Assembly (NCBI RefSeq): GCF_018139145.2
Contig: NC_059471.1
Location: 47,623,486 to 47,687,485, forward strand
Reading direction: 5' to 3'
Length of the DNA stretch: 64,000 bases
DNA from: Gymnogyps californianus
Lineage: Eukaryota > Chordata > Aves > Accipitriformes > Cathartidae
Position numbers and translations under genes: made by a program. Shown piece by piece: positions 1 to 11,100 of this stretch. The notes under the pieces were generated by a model. The model searched no databases. It was not told the DNA's origin and worked only from the letters and a program-made list of their open reading frames with translations. The first letter of the stretch is position 1. Each line of letters starts with the position of its first letter.

Positions 1-3000
1 ATAATTTAGGCATCAAAAATATCCTCAGATTTAAACAGGAAAAATTCTTACAAGACATCTCTAGTCCCTCCAACACAGAAGTTTGACATAGACACTTATA
101 GATCAGCAGAGCTGGGCCGAAATCTGAGTCAACTTCATCTCTTCAGAGTTACTAGAATTCACTTTTGAAGTTATGATTCAGCCTGTCATGAGTACTTTGT
201 ACTCTTATAGTAATTTTCAACCAAATATCTCTAATAACTCAATGAGCTTTAATGAATCAAGCCTTCTGGCAAAGTCCAAAAGGAAGGTCAATTTAGTAGA
301 AACTAAATTATGGCAGTTTGCTAAGTTAGCACTTTTTATACCTGTAATTATAAAATGGGAAACCACTCTTCTACCAGAGTCAAATATTCTTCCAGTAGTT
401 CCATCCTTACTTTACTTTTTGCTTCCTCTGGAGGTGTCACCTCCCATTGCCTGAACTAGGACTGCCCTAGACTTAACCATAGTAAATGTAAGATTGGAGG
501 ATGACTGGGCAGTTAAACACAATACTGTGCCTTGGAGTGCTTCAGTTCTGCCCCCATCCTAGCCTGGACTTCACATGTCTGCTACAGCCATACTTCAGAT
601 GTGAAACAGTATGGCACACAGTGCCTCCTCTGAAACTCAACCAGCTAGAGGTGATGACTTCCTCTCTATTAGAACGAGCTGATAAATAAAATGAAAGCCA
701 CAGCCAAAAATGAACATATTTCAACAGCTGGAAAGTGCACACATTTGTGCCATCTATGGCAAAGGGCTGTTAAAGCTCTGAAGAGACTGTTCTTAAAATA
801 ACTGGGGCAAGAACAAGCTGAAGTTTTTAATTTTGCATGATATGTAATGTCAAGTTTATAAATAAATAACAAATTGGAGTTTCTCATGGTTCCCTTCTTC
901 AGTTTTGGTATACCTGCTGTAAGACAACATGGTCCTGGAGAAAACAAGTTGTAAGGCTAACCAAGTTTACAGCCCTGCTTTGTGGAAGATAAAGCAAGAG
1001 GAGGTGAACTAGAACAAATAACTGGGATATACTATATGAGAAAGAATTTTTCTTCAGCGTGAATATTTAAGACCTATTAAAAATGTCAATGAGTTGAAGG
1101 TAGAGATGAAGATGGGTCCAAACCACATCCTCAAATCCAATATGTCTCTTAAAAGAGGGGAAAAAAAAGGATGTCAGCATTAAATTCCAGAATAATTGTG
1201 GACTTAGGAAGACTGATATTTCCCATCATCCATGAGCTCTAACCTAGCAGCTTCTTCTGTAGGTGATGATTTCAACCCCATTTATCAGAAAACCAGAAAG
1301 TCTTAGTCTTTGGCGGTGTCTCTTCTCCTCTCATAGGTATTATCTTTGGCTCAGATACTTGAATGCCTCGATATCCTTTGGGACCTCCCGAGTTTGGCTC
1401 CTGAGTGATTGGGGCATTAACAGTACTGCATTAAGTTCCCCCTGTCTCTGCCCAAGGGACAGTAATCCATGCCTCCTACCTGCATGAAGAATGCCTTCAT
1501 CAGCAAACAACAGTTATTCTGAAGCTGGAAGCTCTCAGTCTTCTTGTTAAGCTGTTTCACATTGTATAAAACAAACACTCCTTCACACAGAGAGGGAAGC
1601 AGTACTGCCTTCTACCCGAGTTTCCTAACCACTCGTCTATACATCCATCTTCATCTACTTTATGACACAACAGCATCCTCTGCAACAGGGTAGCCCGCAT
1701 TCTACAAGACTATCCTAACAGTGAAGCTATGAAGGGAAAAGGTAGAAAAAATTCCTCCTCCTGTATGCATGTGTGGAGGGGGCAGAGGCTTAGCTGGCTA
1801 GTCCTGCACTTCATGCAAGCAAGCTCTTATTTTATGACTCCCAGAAGGGCCTAAATAAGAGGCTGAAAGAAGGGGACCAATACAGCATAACAGTGCCAAG
1901 ACTTAGGCAGATGTACACATCCAGCTACAGAAATTGCAGTTTTCTGTGCTTTTAGGATCAGGCCTGAGTATCATTGTTGCTGCTGGTTTCCGATATTGGA
2001 TTTAGACACTTGAAAAGGCATGCGAGTACCTCATTTTCCCTTGAGAATCTGAACCTTAATGTACAGCATATTAAACTGTAAAGCAGCTTGGGAAGTACTC
2101 AGATTGATGTCAGGTAGGTAACAAATACTGGCTCACTGTTTGATGTTGCATACATAGATCCCTGGAATTCAACAGGTACCTGGCATCAGTCACGCTCAGT
2201 CACTGACATGCAGGTAACTCCTCGTTACAGTTGTGCAGTACTTGGCTCTAGGATCGTTTTACCATCTTCCTTAAATACATCAAACAGGCTTTGAACAAGG
2301 TTGTGATGGACACCTGGTTTTAAATAGAGGGGGTTTCTAACAATTTCTATCCATTAAACCTTGGAAAACTACCAAATGGCAATAAGTAGAAAAAAAATCA
2401 GATACCAGGTTGTAGTGGGTTATTTTGCCAGTAGTGAAGAAAGATCTGACAAATTAAGATAACTATTTTAAATATCCAAAAACATCTGTAACCTTGCCAG
2501 CCTTCCTGTATGATACAAATTCCTTCTCTCTCTTTAGAAGAATTACACTTACCACTCTTTGCTCTTGTTTATTATCAGAGTAATAGTCTTTCACCTGAGA
2601 AAAAAACAGTGTGTTGTCAGTGACTGATCACACAGCAGTATGACTAAATAAGTAATGACAAAATCATAGATGAATACAGCTTGTGAAATACTGATGAAAT
2701 TACAATTGTTTTCAAGAAACTTTTAAAGATTCATTACTAGAGGTAAACACTTTTGTAAAATTACAAACTGTTTTCAAACCAGTTGTGTAGAAAGGCAATG
2801 ATCAAATATAATTTATTAAATTAATTTTACTACAAATAATTTATTAATAATTATAAAGATCCATAAGAACCTGGAACTCAAGGAGTGACTAAGTACATTG
2901 AACTGTTATTGGCACTACTAAAGGCAAGTGAAAAAGTTGAACAGACTAATGAATAGAATAAGACTGCAAAATATATGATATTTTATATCATATATGATAT

Positions 3001-3037
3001 TTTAAATCACGGATTTTCTCCATACTTTGTTTTTCAG
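1..3037. other. Unique AT-rich non-coding DNA
   Basis: No gene, RNA or transposon was recognised. The open frames are short and on both strands, without family resemblance. The stretch contains an AT-only patch around 2805-2860 and overlapping AT palindromes around 2968-3003 (ATATGATAT repeated in both orientations). No CpG-rich promoter-like segment was seen. It reads as ordinary avian intergenic or intronic sequence. Confidence 0.6.
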
Positions 3038-3190
3038 GATAAGCTCACGCATCCATTTTTTCAGCAAGGACTAAAAGTTTCAGTAGGTTGTGAATTTGAA
3101 GATACTCTGATCTTAATCATGACATCATTTACTTTGTTCGGAAAGACCCAAGTGATGTTAAGCAATTACATAAATAAGGAATACTGGCAT
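3038..3190 (+). other. Possible cryptic exon, 51 codons
   Basis: A pyrimidine-rich tract ends in TTTTTCAG at 3030-3037, and a strong donor GTAAGT starts at 3191. Between them lie exactly 51 codons with no stop, beginning Asp-Lys-Leu and ending Tyr-Trp-His, so an exon here would be symmetric (phase 0/0). No domain is recognisable and the peptide matches no family I know. A second frame through the same DNA reads DIIYFVRKDPSDVKQLHK before a stop, which also looks protein-like but lacks an upstream acceptor. Chance pairing of acceptor, donor and a short open frame is quite possible in 64 kb, so this is only a candidate. Confidence 0.15.
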
Positions 3191-3646
3191 GTAAGTATTA
3201 AAATGTGATAGGTATTTTTGCTCTGCAATGATAATAGGGCCATGAGTGATATGAATTGACAGAGAATACAATCTATTTCTGTTGAAGACATTTACTTTCA
3301 CTGTTAGCACATACATTTGCACTAGCAACATAGTTTATGTTTACCAGAAGACCTGTCATTCAACTGACAGATGGCTCCAGCGGCTGAACGTAAAGCAACT
3401 CACTGAAATTGTTCAGTGATTCCCAAACTACTTTAACAATGTATTCCAAATTCCCATCATTTTATGTGAAACTATAATTTATTTATTGATGTCACTTCTT
3501 ATACAGCCCCTATCACTCCAATCTGAGTACCTCCCAGTATTATAAAGCATATATAGAAGATATATTATTTCTCCCTCTCCCTCTTCTTTCCAGTCAGCAA
3601 ACATTTTAGAATTATTTTATTTTACCATATATCTATATCTCTGTCT
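3191..3646. other. Unique non-coding DNA
   Basis: No feature recognised. The sequence is AT-rich, with short pyrimidine runs near 3570-3600 just upstream of the foldback. Confidence 0.5.
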
Positions 3647-3828
3647 ATTTGGGAAGAAAGTATAAATCCCATTTCTCCATCATGACTTTCACCATATGTG
3701 TACACACATATATATATAAAAAATATAAATATACTTTTTATCTATACATATATCATATGTATACCACATACACATATAAATGGTGAAAGTAGCAATGGAG
3801 AAGTGGGATTTGTTCTTTCTTCCCAAAT
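3647..3828. repeat. Long imperfect inverted repeat (foldback)
   Basis: The left arm, about 3647-3695, starts ATTTGGGAAGAAAG. The reverse complement of the right arm, about 3780-3828, starts with the same 14 bases. By eye the arms align over about 49 bp with about 7 mismatches and no gap. The roughly 84-bp spacer is almost pure AT with CA/TA runs, and its edges (ATGTGTA at 3694-3700 and TACACAT at about 3769-3775) can extend the stem. A transcript from either strand would fold into a long hairpin. It could be a MITE-like element, a palindromic duplication or a hairpin RNA source. No TA or 8-bp target duplication is obvious, so the class is unknown. Confidence 0.8.
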
Positions 3829-5240
3829 ATATAGATTTCATTTTCTGGGGAGACTTAATCTGCTTTTCTAGCCCCAGTACCTTCAATGTTTTCTTCCGAG
3901 AAACCACTCTGGGAAAGAGGGTCGGGGGTGCCTGTCTGTTCTCTGTGTGAGCATGGCAGGGTGACTTTGAGAAGTCATACCTTCTCCTCAATATCAGCAC
4001 TGCATCTCGAGGCAAGGCACATATTAATGTTGCACATTTTATTTCCAAAGTGCTGAATATGGCCCAAAATCACCTGTTTGTTCTGGAGGTCTCCGATTTC
4101 AAATGACTCCAGGCATCGGGGAAGTAATGCTTGGATTATTTTGAAGTCCAAATTCTCACCTCAGCACACTGGTGTCCTTTTCAATTGTGACATTTACTTG
4201 GAATATTTAAGCCAGATAAACCTGGACAGGAATTGCTCTGTACTTCTTGAGCCCAAGCTCAGTCCTCCCCAGAAGTGAAGACGAGGTTGAAGTCTGAGAT
4301 GATAACTTTGCAAAAATCCTTTCGTAGGAAGAGGATGACCATGCAGCAGGCAGAGGGATTTCTGATCTGGAAGCACCGCACTGCTGGGCTCCCCTTGGGG
4401 AGCCAGCATCAATGTCCACCCACACACAAAATGGTCACACAGCACACCCTGTTAGGTTCTCAGTCTAAAACGAGTGCCCAGCCTGTACACTTTGTCCCCG
4501 TTCACCTTCAATCAGCTTGCCTGTTCATGCCACAGAGAAGAGAGAAGAGAAAGCAAAGAGAAACCCTTGCTCAGAAGGCACTACTCCACACAAAGAAACG
4601 TCACCTCCCAGACCAGGAACTGGACCTTTCCACCTAGCCTGTAGAGCTGCAGGAGCCTGTGACAGTTTTCTACCAAAACGTGTCAGAAATCAGTAACTGC
4701 CAGAGCTGGGAGATGAATAAATGATGTTTGTGTTGTGGGACATGGACCCAGGAGTGTGCCGTGCTCCCTGTTCCCACAGGGCAACTGGCAATCCTGAGAT
4801 AATCCAGAAGTCTCTGCACAGTGTTTCTTTCATGTTCATGGACAAGACTAATCAGGGCATGCTACAGGGGTAAGTTAACTGTGTTAGTTAGTTATTGCAA
4901 CTCAGAGAGGAGGAGAAAGTGGATGTGGAGCAATGGGTGCAATGGGGCAGCAAGTTCCTATGGGGAGTGCTGCATTCAAATAAAAACCAATCTGTTCAGC
5001 CTTTCTTGGCCTATGTGCCTGTATGGTTTTGTATATGGCTTTTGGTACTGCTAGAGCTTCTTCAAAACCAGCTCAGCGGGGTAGGTCTGCTTTTGCAGCA
5101 AGGTGGGAGTTTGGGTACACTGCTCAGGCATTAGCTATGGCTGTGTGTGGTAACTGTCAAGGGACACAAATGACATCAGACCATCAGACTATGAATAAAC
5201 GGGAGCTGGCAATTAAAGCACACTGTGCTTGGTCAGTATG
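3829..5240. other. Unique non-coding DNA
   Basis: No gene was recognised. Open frames of up to 120 codons (4275-4637, +) overlap others on the opposite strand, lack recognisable domains and are low in hydrophobic core residues. They look like chance frames. Base composition is closer to balanced than in the flanks. The segment 4960-5240 directly upstream of the CR1 might contain more degraded CR1 5' sequence, but I cannot align it. Confidence 0.45.
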
Positions 5241-6775
5241 ACCACAAGTGTGGGAAACAGTGACCTTCCGTTTGTGGACACTGAAATTATAAAGGACCAG
5301 CTGTATCAGCTGGATGTTCAGAAGTCCATGGGGCCTGATGGGATTCATCCCAGAGTTCTCAAGGAGCTAGCAGATGTTATGGCAGGACCCCTCTCTATCA
5401 TCTGCCAAAGGTCTTGGGAGTCTGGGGAGGTCCCTGCTCACTGAGAGCTAGCCAATGTTATTCCACTCTACAAAAAGGGTGTGAGGGAAGACCCAGGGAA
5501 CTACAGACCTGTTAGTCTAACTTCAGTTCCTGGAAAAATTATGGAGAAGATCATACTGGGTACTACTGAAAAGCATTTAAAGAATAATGCAATCATCAGG
5601 CACAGTCAATGTAGGTCCACAAAAGGAAAGTCCTGTTTAACTAATTTGATATCCTTCTACGATAAGGTCACCCACCTAGTAGATGAAGGGAAGGCGGTGG
5701 ATGTACTTTTTCTGGATTTTAGTAAGGCTTTTGATACTGTCCCTCACAGAATCCTTCTGGACAAGTTGTCCAACTGTGGGATGAGCGGGTTTATGGTGCT
5801 CTGGGTGAAGAAGTGGCTGAAGGGCAGAGGTCAAAGGGTTATAGTGAATGGGTCTACACCTGGCTGGTGACCGGTCACCTGCGGTGTTCCTCAGGGTTCA
5901 GTTCTAGGGCCAGTTTTGCTCAATATATTTATCAATGGCCTGGATGCAGGAGTTGAATACACCATTAGCAAGTTTGCTGATGATACCAAACTGGGAGGTG
6001 CTGTTGACTCTCTTGAGGGACGAGAGGCCTTGCAGAGGGATCTAGATAGATTGGAGCATTGGGCAATCATCAATGGGATGAAATTTAACAAGTCCAAAAG
6101 CCCGATTCTGCACCTGGGATGGGGTAATGCTGGGCACAAGTATAAATTGGGAGAGGAGTGGCTGGAGAGCAGCCCTGCAGAAAGGGATCTGGGGGTGCTG
6201 GTCAACAGCAGGCTCAATGTGAGTCAGCAGTGTGCCCCAGCAGCCAAGAGGGCAAACCCCATCCTGGGGTGCATCAAACACAATATAACCAGCCGGTCAA
6301 AAGAGGAGATTATCCCGCTGTATTCAGTGTTGGTGCAGCCTCACCTTGAGTACTGTGTGCAGTTCTGGGCCCCACAATTTAAGAAGGATGTGCAGGTCCT
6401 TGAATGCGTCCAGGGGAGGGCAACAAAGCTGGTGAAGGGGCTGGAAGGCATGTCTTATGAGGAGCAGCTACGGACTTTGGCTTGTCTAGTTTGGAGAAAA
6501 GGAGGCTGAGGGGCGACCTCATTGCTCTCTACAGCTTCCTGAGGAGGGGAAGTGGAGAGGGAGGTGCTGAGCTCTTCTCCCTGGGATCCAGTGATAGGAT
6601 GCATGGGAATGGTTCAAAGCGGCACCAGGGGAGGTTTAGACTGGACATCAGGAACCATTTCTTTACCAAGAGGGTAGTCAAATACCGGAACAGGCTTCCT
6701 AGAGAGGTGGTCGATGCCCCAAGCCTGTCAGTGTTTAAGAGACATTTGTACAATGCCCTTAACAATATGCTTTAA
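5241..6775 (+). pseudogene. CR1 ORF2 reverse-transcriptase remnant
   Basis: The frame encodes a LINE reverse transcriptase. Landmarks in order are a GPDGIHPRVLKELAD segment near the start, NYRPVSLTS at about 5500, [12 protein letters not shown] at about 5715, [10 protein letters not shown] at about 5883, and the catalytic FADD box at 5973-5984. The thumb and C-terminal part follow. A single reading frame runs from 5241 to about 6470 with only two stops, both TGA (5442-5444 and 5868-5870). One frameshift near 6470-6481 moves the C-terminal part into another frame, which ends at TAA 6773-6775. The endonuclease domain is missing, so the copy is dead. The light damage suggests moderate age. Confidence 0.93.
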
Positions 6776-6860
6776 CTTTTGGTCAGCCCTGAATTGGTCA
6801 GGCAGTTGGACCAGATGATCATTGTAGGTCCCTTCCAACTGAAATAGTCTATTCTATTCT
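5241..6860 (+). mobile_element. CR1 LINE, 5'-truncated, ending in ATTCT repeats
   Basis: This is a non-LTR retrotransposon of the CR1 family, 5'-truncated as is usual. It contains the reverse-transcriptase part of ORF2, a short 3' UTR with the family's TTGGTCAG and GTCCCTTCCAACTGAA segments, and a tail of two ATTCT units at 6851-6860. It belongs to a different and apparently older subfamily than the copies at 22, 25.6 and 38 kb: the protein around the end reads VVDAPSLSVFKRHL, and the 3' tail is ATTCT-type rather than ATTCTATG-type. The exact 5' boundary is uncertain by tens of bases. No target duplication was found, which is normal for CR1. Confidence 0.95.
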
Positions 6861-8145
6861 AGGTTTTGTAGAAAGACACACCAAGGGGTCATAGGTATCT
6901 TTATTGGCATGGTGATGCCATGTCAATAAAGGAGGAGACATAGCCAGAAGTGGGTAATTCAGAGAATCCCTGAGGGCACTTCCAGACTCCTTAGCATTGC
7001 AACTGGGGAATGGCACAGCACAGTGCACTTTACAAATGCCAGGACGTCCAGACATGGAGAACTGGGCTGTACGGGTTGTGTCAGAGGTTTAGCAGCAGGA
7101 CAGTGAATCACGCTGTGGCACTAAACTCAGGACTCTTGTCTACCACCAATGTTGCTGTCAGCAATGACTAACAAGTAGGGAAAAGCCTAACAGGAAACAT
7201 GATATTATAGGGTGAAGGAAACAGGGTGAGTGGAAGGATTTCCTAGGATCAGAGCCAAAAGATTTGATGACTTCTGAGGAGAGATATCCATTTGGAATTG
7301 ATGGATGTATTTGCATGTGGACAAATTGGAACATTTTACCTATTAAATGTTCTATGTAACAGAAGCTGATCAGGACATTTTTAGAAGGAACCTCTTTATC
7401 AAAATTTTGGTATCAAATCTTTCAGAAAACAACACTGATTTACTTAGTGTTTAGGTTTTTTAATAAAATATCTGCTTCTATGTCACAGTAACTATGTAAA
7501 TATTTGAATTTAAGTCTAAAAGCACTGAAATAATGGCTACCCAGTGAAATAGAGGTTCTTGTCAAAGAATGAAAAACAGAAGTCCTACATACACCTACAC
7601 AAAACTGAGCTAGAAGAAAACTTCTTTTCCTTCACCATGCAGCATACCATAGTCAGTGTGTCTGCTTCTGAAAAAAGAAAACAGAGAAAAAAACCCTCCT
7701 ACATTTAATATGCTTACATTAAAATTTGTATATTTCAGTCAAAACCCTACGAATTTTATGCCTTCTTCCTGTGTACCACACCAGCTAGAAGACATATGAC
7801 AATTCAGCAAATACAGACTTTTCACACCAAAGGAGGAGTCAATTCCAAAAACGAGTAGTTCAGGGAAATAAAAAGTTTTGCATGCAATTCTCTCTGGTAT
7901 TCCTCCTGTATAGCCAGCTAGAGCACATCTAACATCAATTGTTACTTTAGCAGCAATAAGGGGGGTGGGGGAAAGCAGTTTGCCTAGTACTTCTCTTGTC
8001 AGAGACAATATTAATCTGTAGTCGTATGCATGGTGTGAGGAAATGGTACTTCTCTGTATGCTCTGAATCCAAGATTTGTTTTTAAGCTGTCAAGAAAATC
8101 TAGCCAATTAGAGTAGCTATTAAAAGAGTTTGCCACTATGTGGCT

Positions 8146-8195
8146 TGTGGTACTGGTGGTGACTGTGGTACTGGTGGTGACTGTGGTACTGGTGA
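8146..8195. repeat. 18-bp tandem repeat, about 2.8 copies
   Basis: The unit TGTGGTACTGGTGGTGAC occurs at 8146-8163 and 8164-8181 without a mismatch, followed by a partial third copy at 8182-8195. Zero divergence between units suggests a recent or unstable minisatellite. It could be polymorphic in length. Confidence 0.9.
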
Positions 8196-11100
8196 GTTTA
8201 GACAGCTATCATGTGCAGACAGGATCTCCCTCTGGAGGGCTTCGAAAGCATGTACTTTTTTGACTATACAAGTAGCTCGAGCATCTCTTTAAGGATGTCT
8301 GCTTCTCTAAGTATTTGCTTATAGACTTGGCTCTGACTGTAGACAATATACCTCGGTACATCACTGACCCCCATGTTATATAACTCCACATTAAAAGAAG
8401 CATTATTTAAAGCACATGATGGACAAGCAAGAATTTTGTTCCTGCCACTCACCAGATGTATGACTTTGGACAAGCCAGCTTCCTTGGCCTCTGTATACCC
8501 ATAGAGGCTATGATTTATGACAGAGGCTATTCTTAGGTTAAAGAAGTGTAATGAAAATAAATCACTATTGGAGAGCCCTACCAGACAATCAAACAAGGGA
8601 GATTATGTAACTGAAACTAAAGCATTCTTTTTATTTATAAATTTTTAAATTAAGAATCATACCCTCTTATCAAGTTCACTGGGATGATTTTCACATGAAT
8701 TCAAGCCTATATAGGCTGAAGTGAGGCAATATTGCTAGACTGCTTCTGTACTCCAAAGAGGAATTTACTCTTGCTGCACCTTATATTTATATTAGAGATA
8801 CATCTGCTAAACAGCTGCAATCCATTTTTCTTTTATTCTCAGATCAACACAAATTGCAACAAATTTGATTTCCACTGACCATTTGTTTAAGAGAGATGCT
8901 TTTACTGATCTTGCCAACACTAACATTCATGGCAATGCTTGAATTATTCAGGCCCACTTTGCTTAAAAACAATTTATGAAGCTCCATAAATGTATGGAGT
9001 TATTAGGAGCATATTGTAATACAGCTTGTCTGACTTGAAGACCTAACCCTATTAAATGAGATCATTAATGACAAAATCAAGTATATAAATAAGGCCTTAA
9101 TTTTTGCAGACATGTAGTTACCTTGATGCTTTTCTGAATATGAGTATTTTCCCAAACCAGGATCTCTCTCAGTGGTAGAGTTGGTGGGAAGATTTTTCTC
9201 CTCATAAAAATTCTATACCAAAGGACAGGACTGAACACTAAAATGTATGGATTTTCTGACAAGAAATTTAACTTGTAAAAAAAAAAAATTAAAAAATATC
9301 CTCTTGGTTTAGTTTTCCCCAGCAATTTTTACAGAATTTTCTTAATCCAATCTGCTGTCTGTAAAACCAATTTAAAGATTCATATGTGTGTATGTGTTTG
9401 TATTACAACTACAAACATTTTAAATGACAGAAAAATAGCTATATAGCAAGAAAGAAATAGACAACAATTTTTCTCCTGGATATTTAGAAGTACGCACCAG
9501 TTTGTTACTGGATGAGTGAACATGAGGAACATCTAACGGTGAGACCTTCACCCTTTGCTGCAGAAGCTGGTGGAGAGTCAGAAAAGATACTATCATGAAA
9601 GAGTTTGCAGAAATCAAAAAAGCTGTACAGAATATAGAGCCATAGCTAGTGAGTATAGAGAAACACTAATTAAAGTTACTATAAAAGCATTCCCTTTTTC
9701 AGTTAGTTACAAAGGAAAGGTGAAGCTTCTTGTCTTTACATTGCATCCTAAATAATTCTGCTGCATTTCCACCATAATTATCTAACTTTGTTTTCCATGA
9801 GGCTTCCCACTTGGTCTGCATGCAAGCCTAAATCTTTGTGGTACAGATCTACAGTGCAGTTGATTGGCTTCTGCTCCCTCTGTTTAGCAAGAACTACAGG
9901 AACAGGTTTGTAGGGTGAAACGTCACTGAGACCTTGACATCCACACTACACGTTTCAGGGGTTACCTCAGATCCCTTTCAAAACTTTGGGTTTGTTTCAT
10001 CCAAGAAGAACCTAGTTCATGTGCTCAGAGGTTTTTCTGCAAAGTGAACCAAAGCATGCTATGTGGGAATGACTGGAAAATTTGCTCCATAAATACACAA
10101 TCCAGCCTAAAATAATAATACAGATGATATACCTTTCATCTGTCAGAGGATGGGTGGCCATTTCCTCACCTCTGTGTTGGACAGCACTGTTTGTAAGGAG
10201 TCCTTTACTAATATGAAAATAAGCCACATGGTTTCTCATGTGGATCCCATACATGAAATGAAGAATGAAATTCTGGAAATGTACTTTTTGGGGAATCAAC
10301 CCAACCAAATATTTGCAAACCTTGTTATTCCATTGTATCTTAAAGATAACTCAAGGAATTTATTGACTACTTTTGGTAATTTGTTCATACCAGCCATGAC
10401 ACACATACATACTTGATCACTATCTGTATTTTAAGCATCTTTCCAAAGAAAGAAATTAACCTTACAATTTGGCAGGTAACAATTTGAAAATGATTAGTTA
10501 ACATAGATTTAATATATTCCATAAAAATTAGGTCTACATTTTTATGTACTTTTTTCCTTTCTTCCTCATAGACAATAACAACCTTCTGCAGCTGATCATT
10601 TTTCATTTCTCATGAACACCTTCTCATTTCTTTGGGTTTTTTTCATTAATAATTTCAAATATCATAACAAGGCATTCACCAACTTAGACTTCTAAATTAA
10701 TACTTGCTCTTTGATCTACTGTACTGTGTATTTCATCAAATGGTTGCATTATGTTCTCGTTGGAAATTTTATTCTTTGTCCTGAAAGACAGTTTTCTATT
10801 CTATCTGTTGTGCAAAGTCTAAATTTAGTTTCTGTGCTTTTCAGGGTGTGAAAAACTGAGGAGCAAAATCCATCTTAAGTTCCGTCGCAAGTTATATGCA
10901 AGTTTTCAGTAATATAAAATAATAATGTAAACATTTCTGGCACCAAAAGAAAGATATAATCTTTTTCTCAATTAATTTTCCAGACTTCAAGTGTAGTTTT
11001 GTCCCTGCTGCTTACAGGATTCTTTGGTTTGGTGACTTTTAGCAGCCTACATCTTCTAAACCGAGGAAGCGTTCAGAAATGAATACATGAGTGGCTGAGG

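Noticed and set aside
4275..4637. 120-codon open frame on the plus strand
   Set aside because: It overlaps minus-strand frames of similar length, has no domain, promoter or splice context, and its composition looks random.
8146..8195. CRISPR-like array
   Set aside because: Direct 18-bp units with no spacers, in a vertebrate genome. It is a minisatellite.
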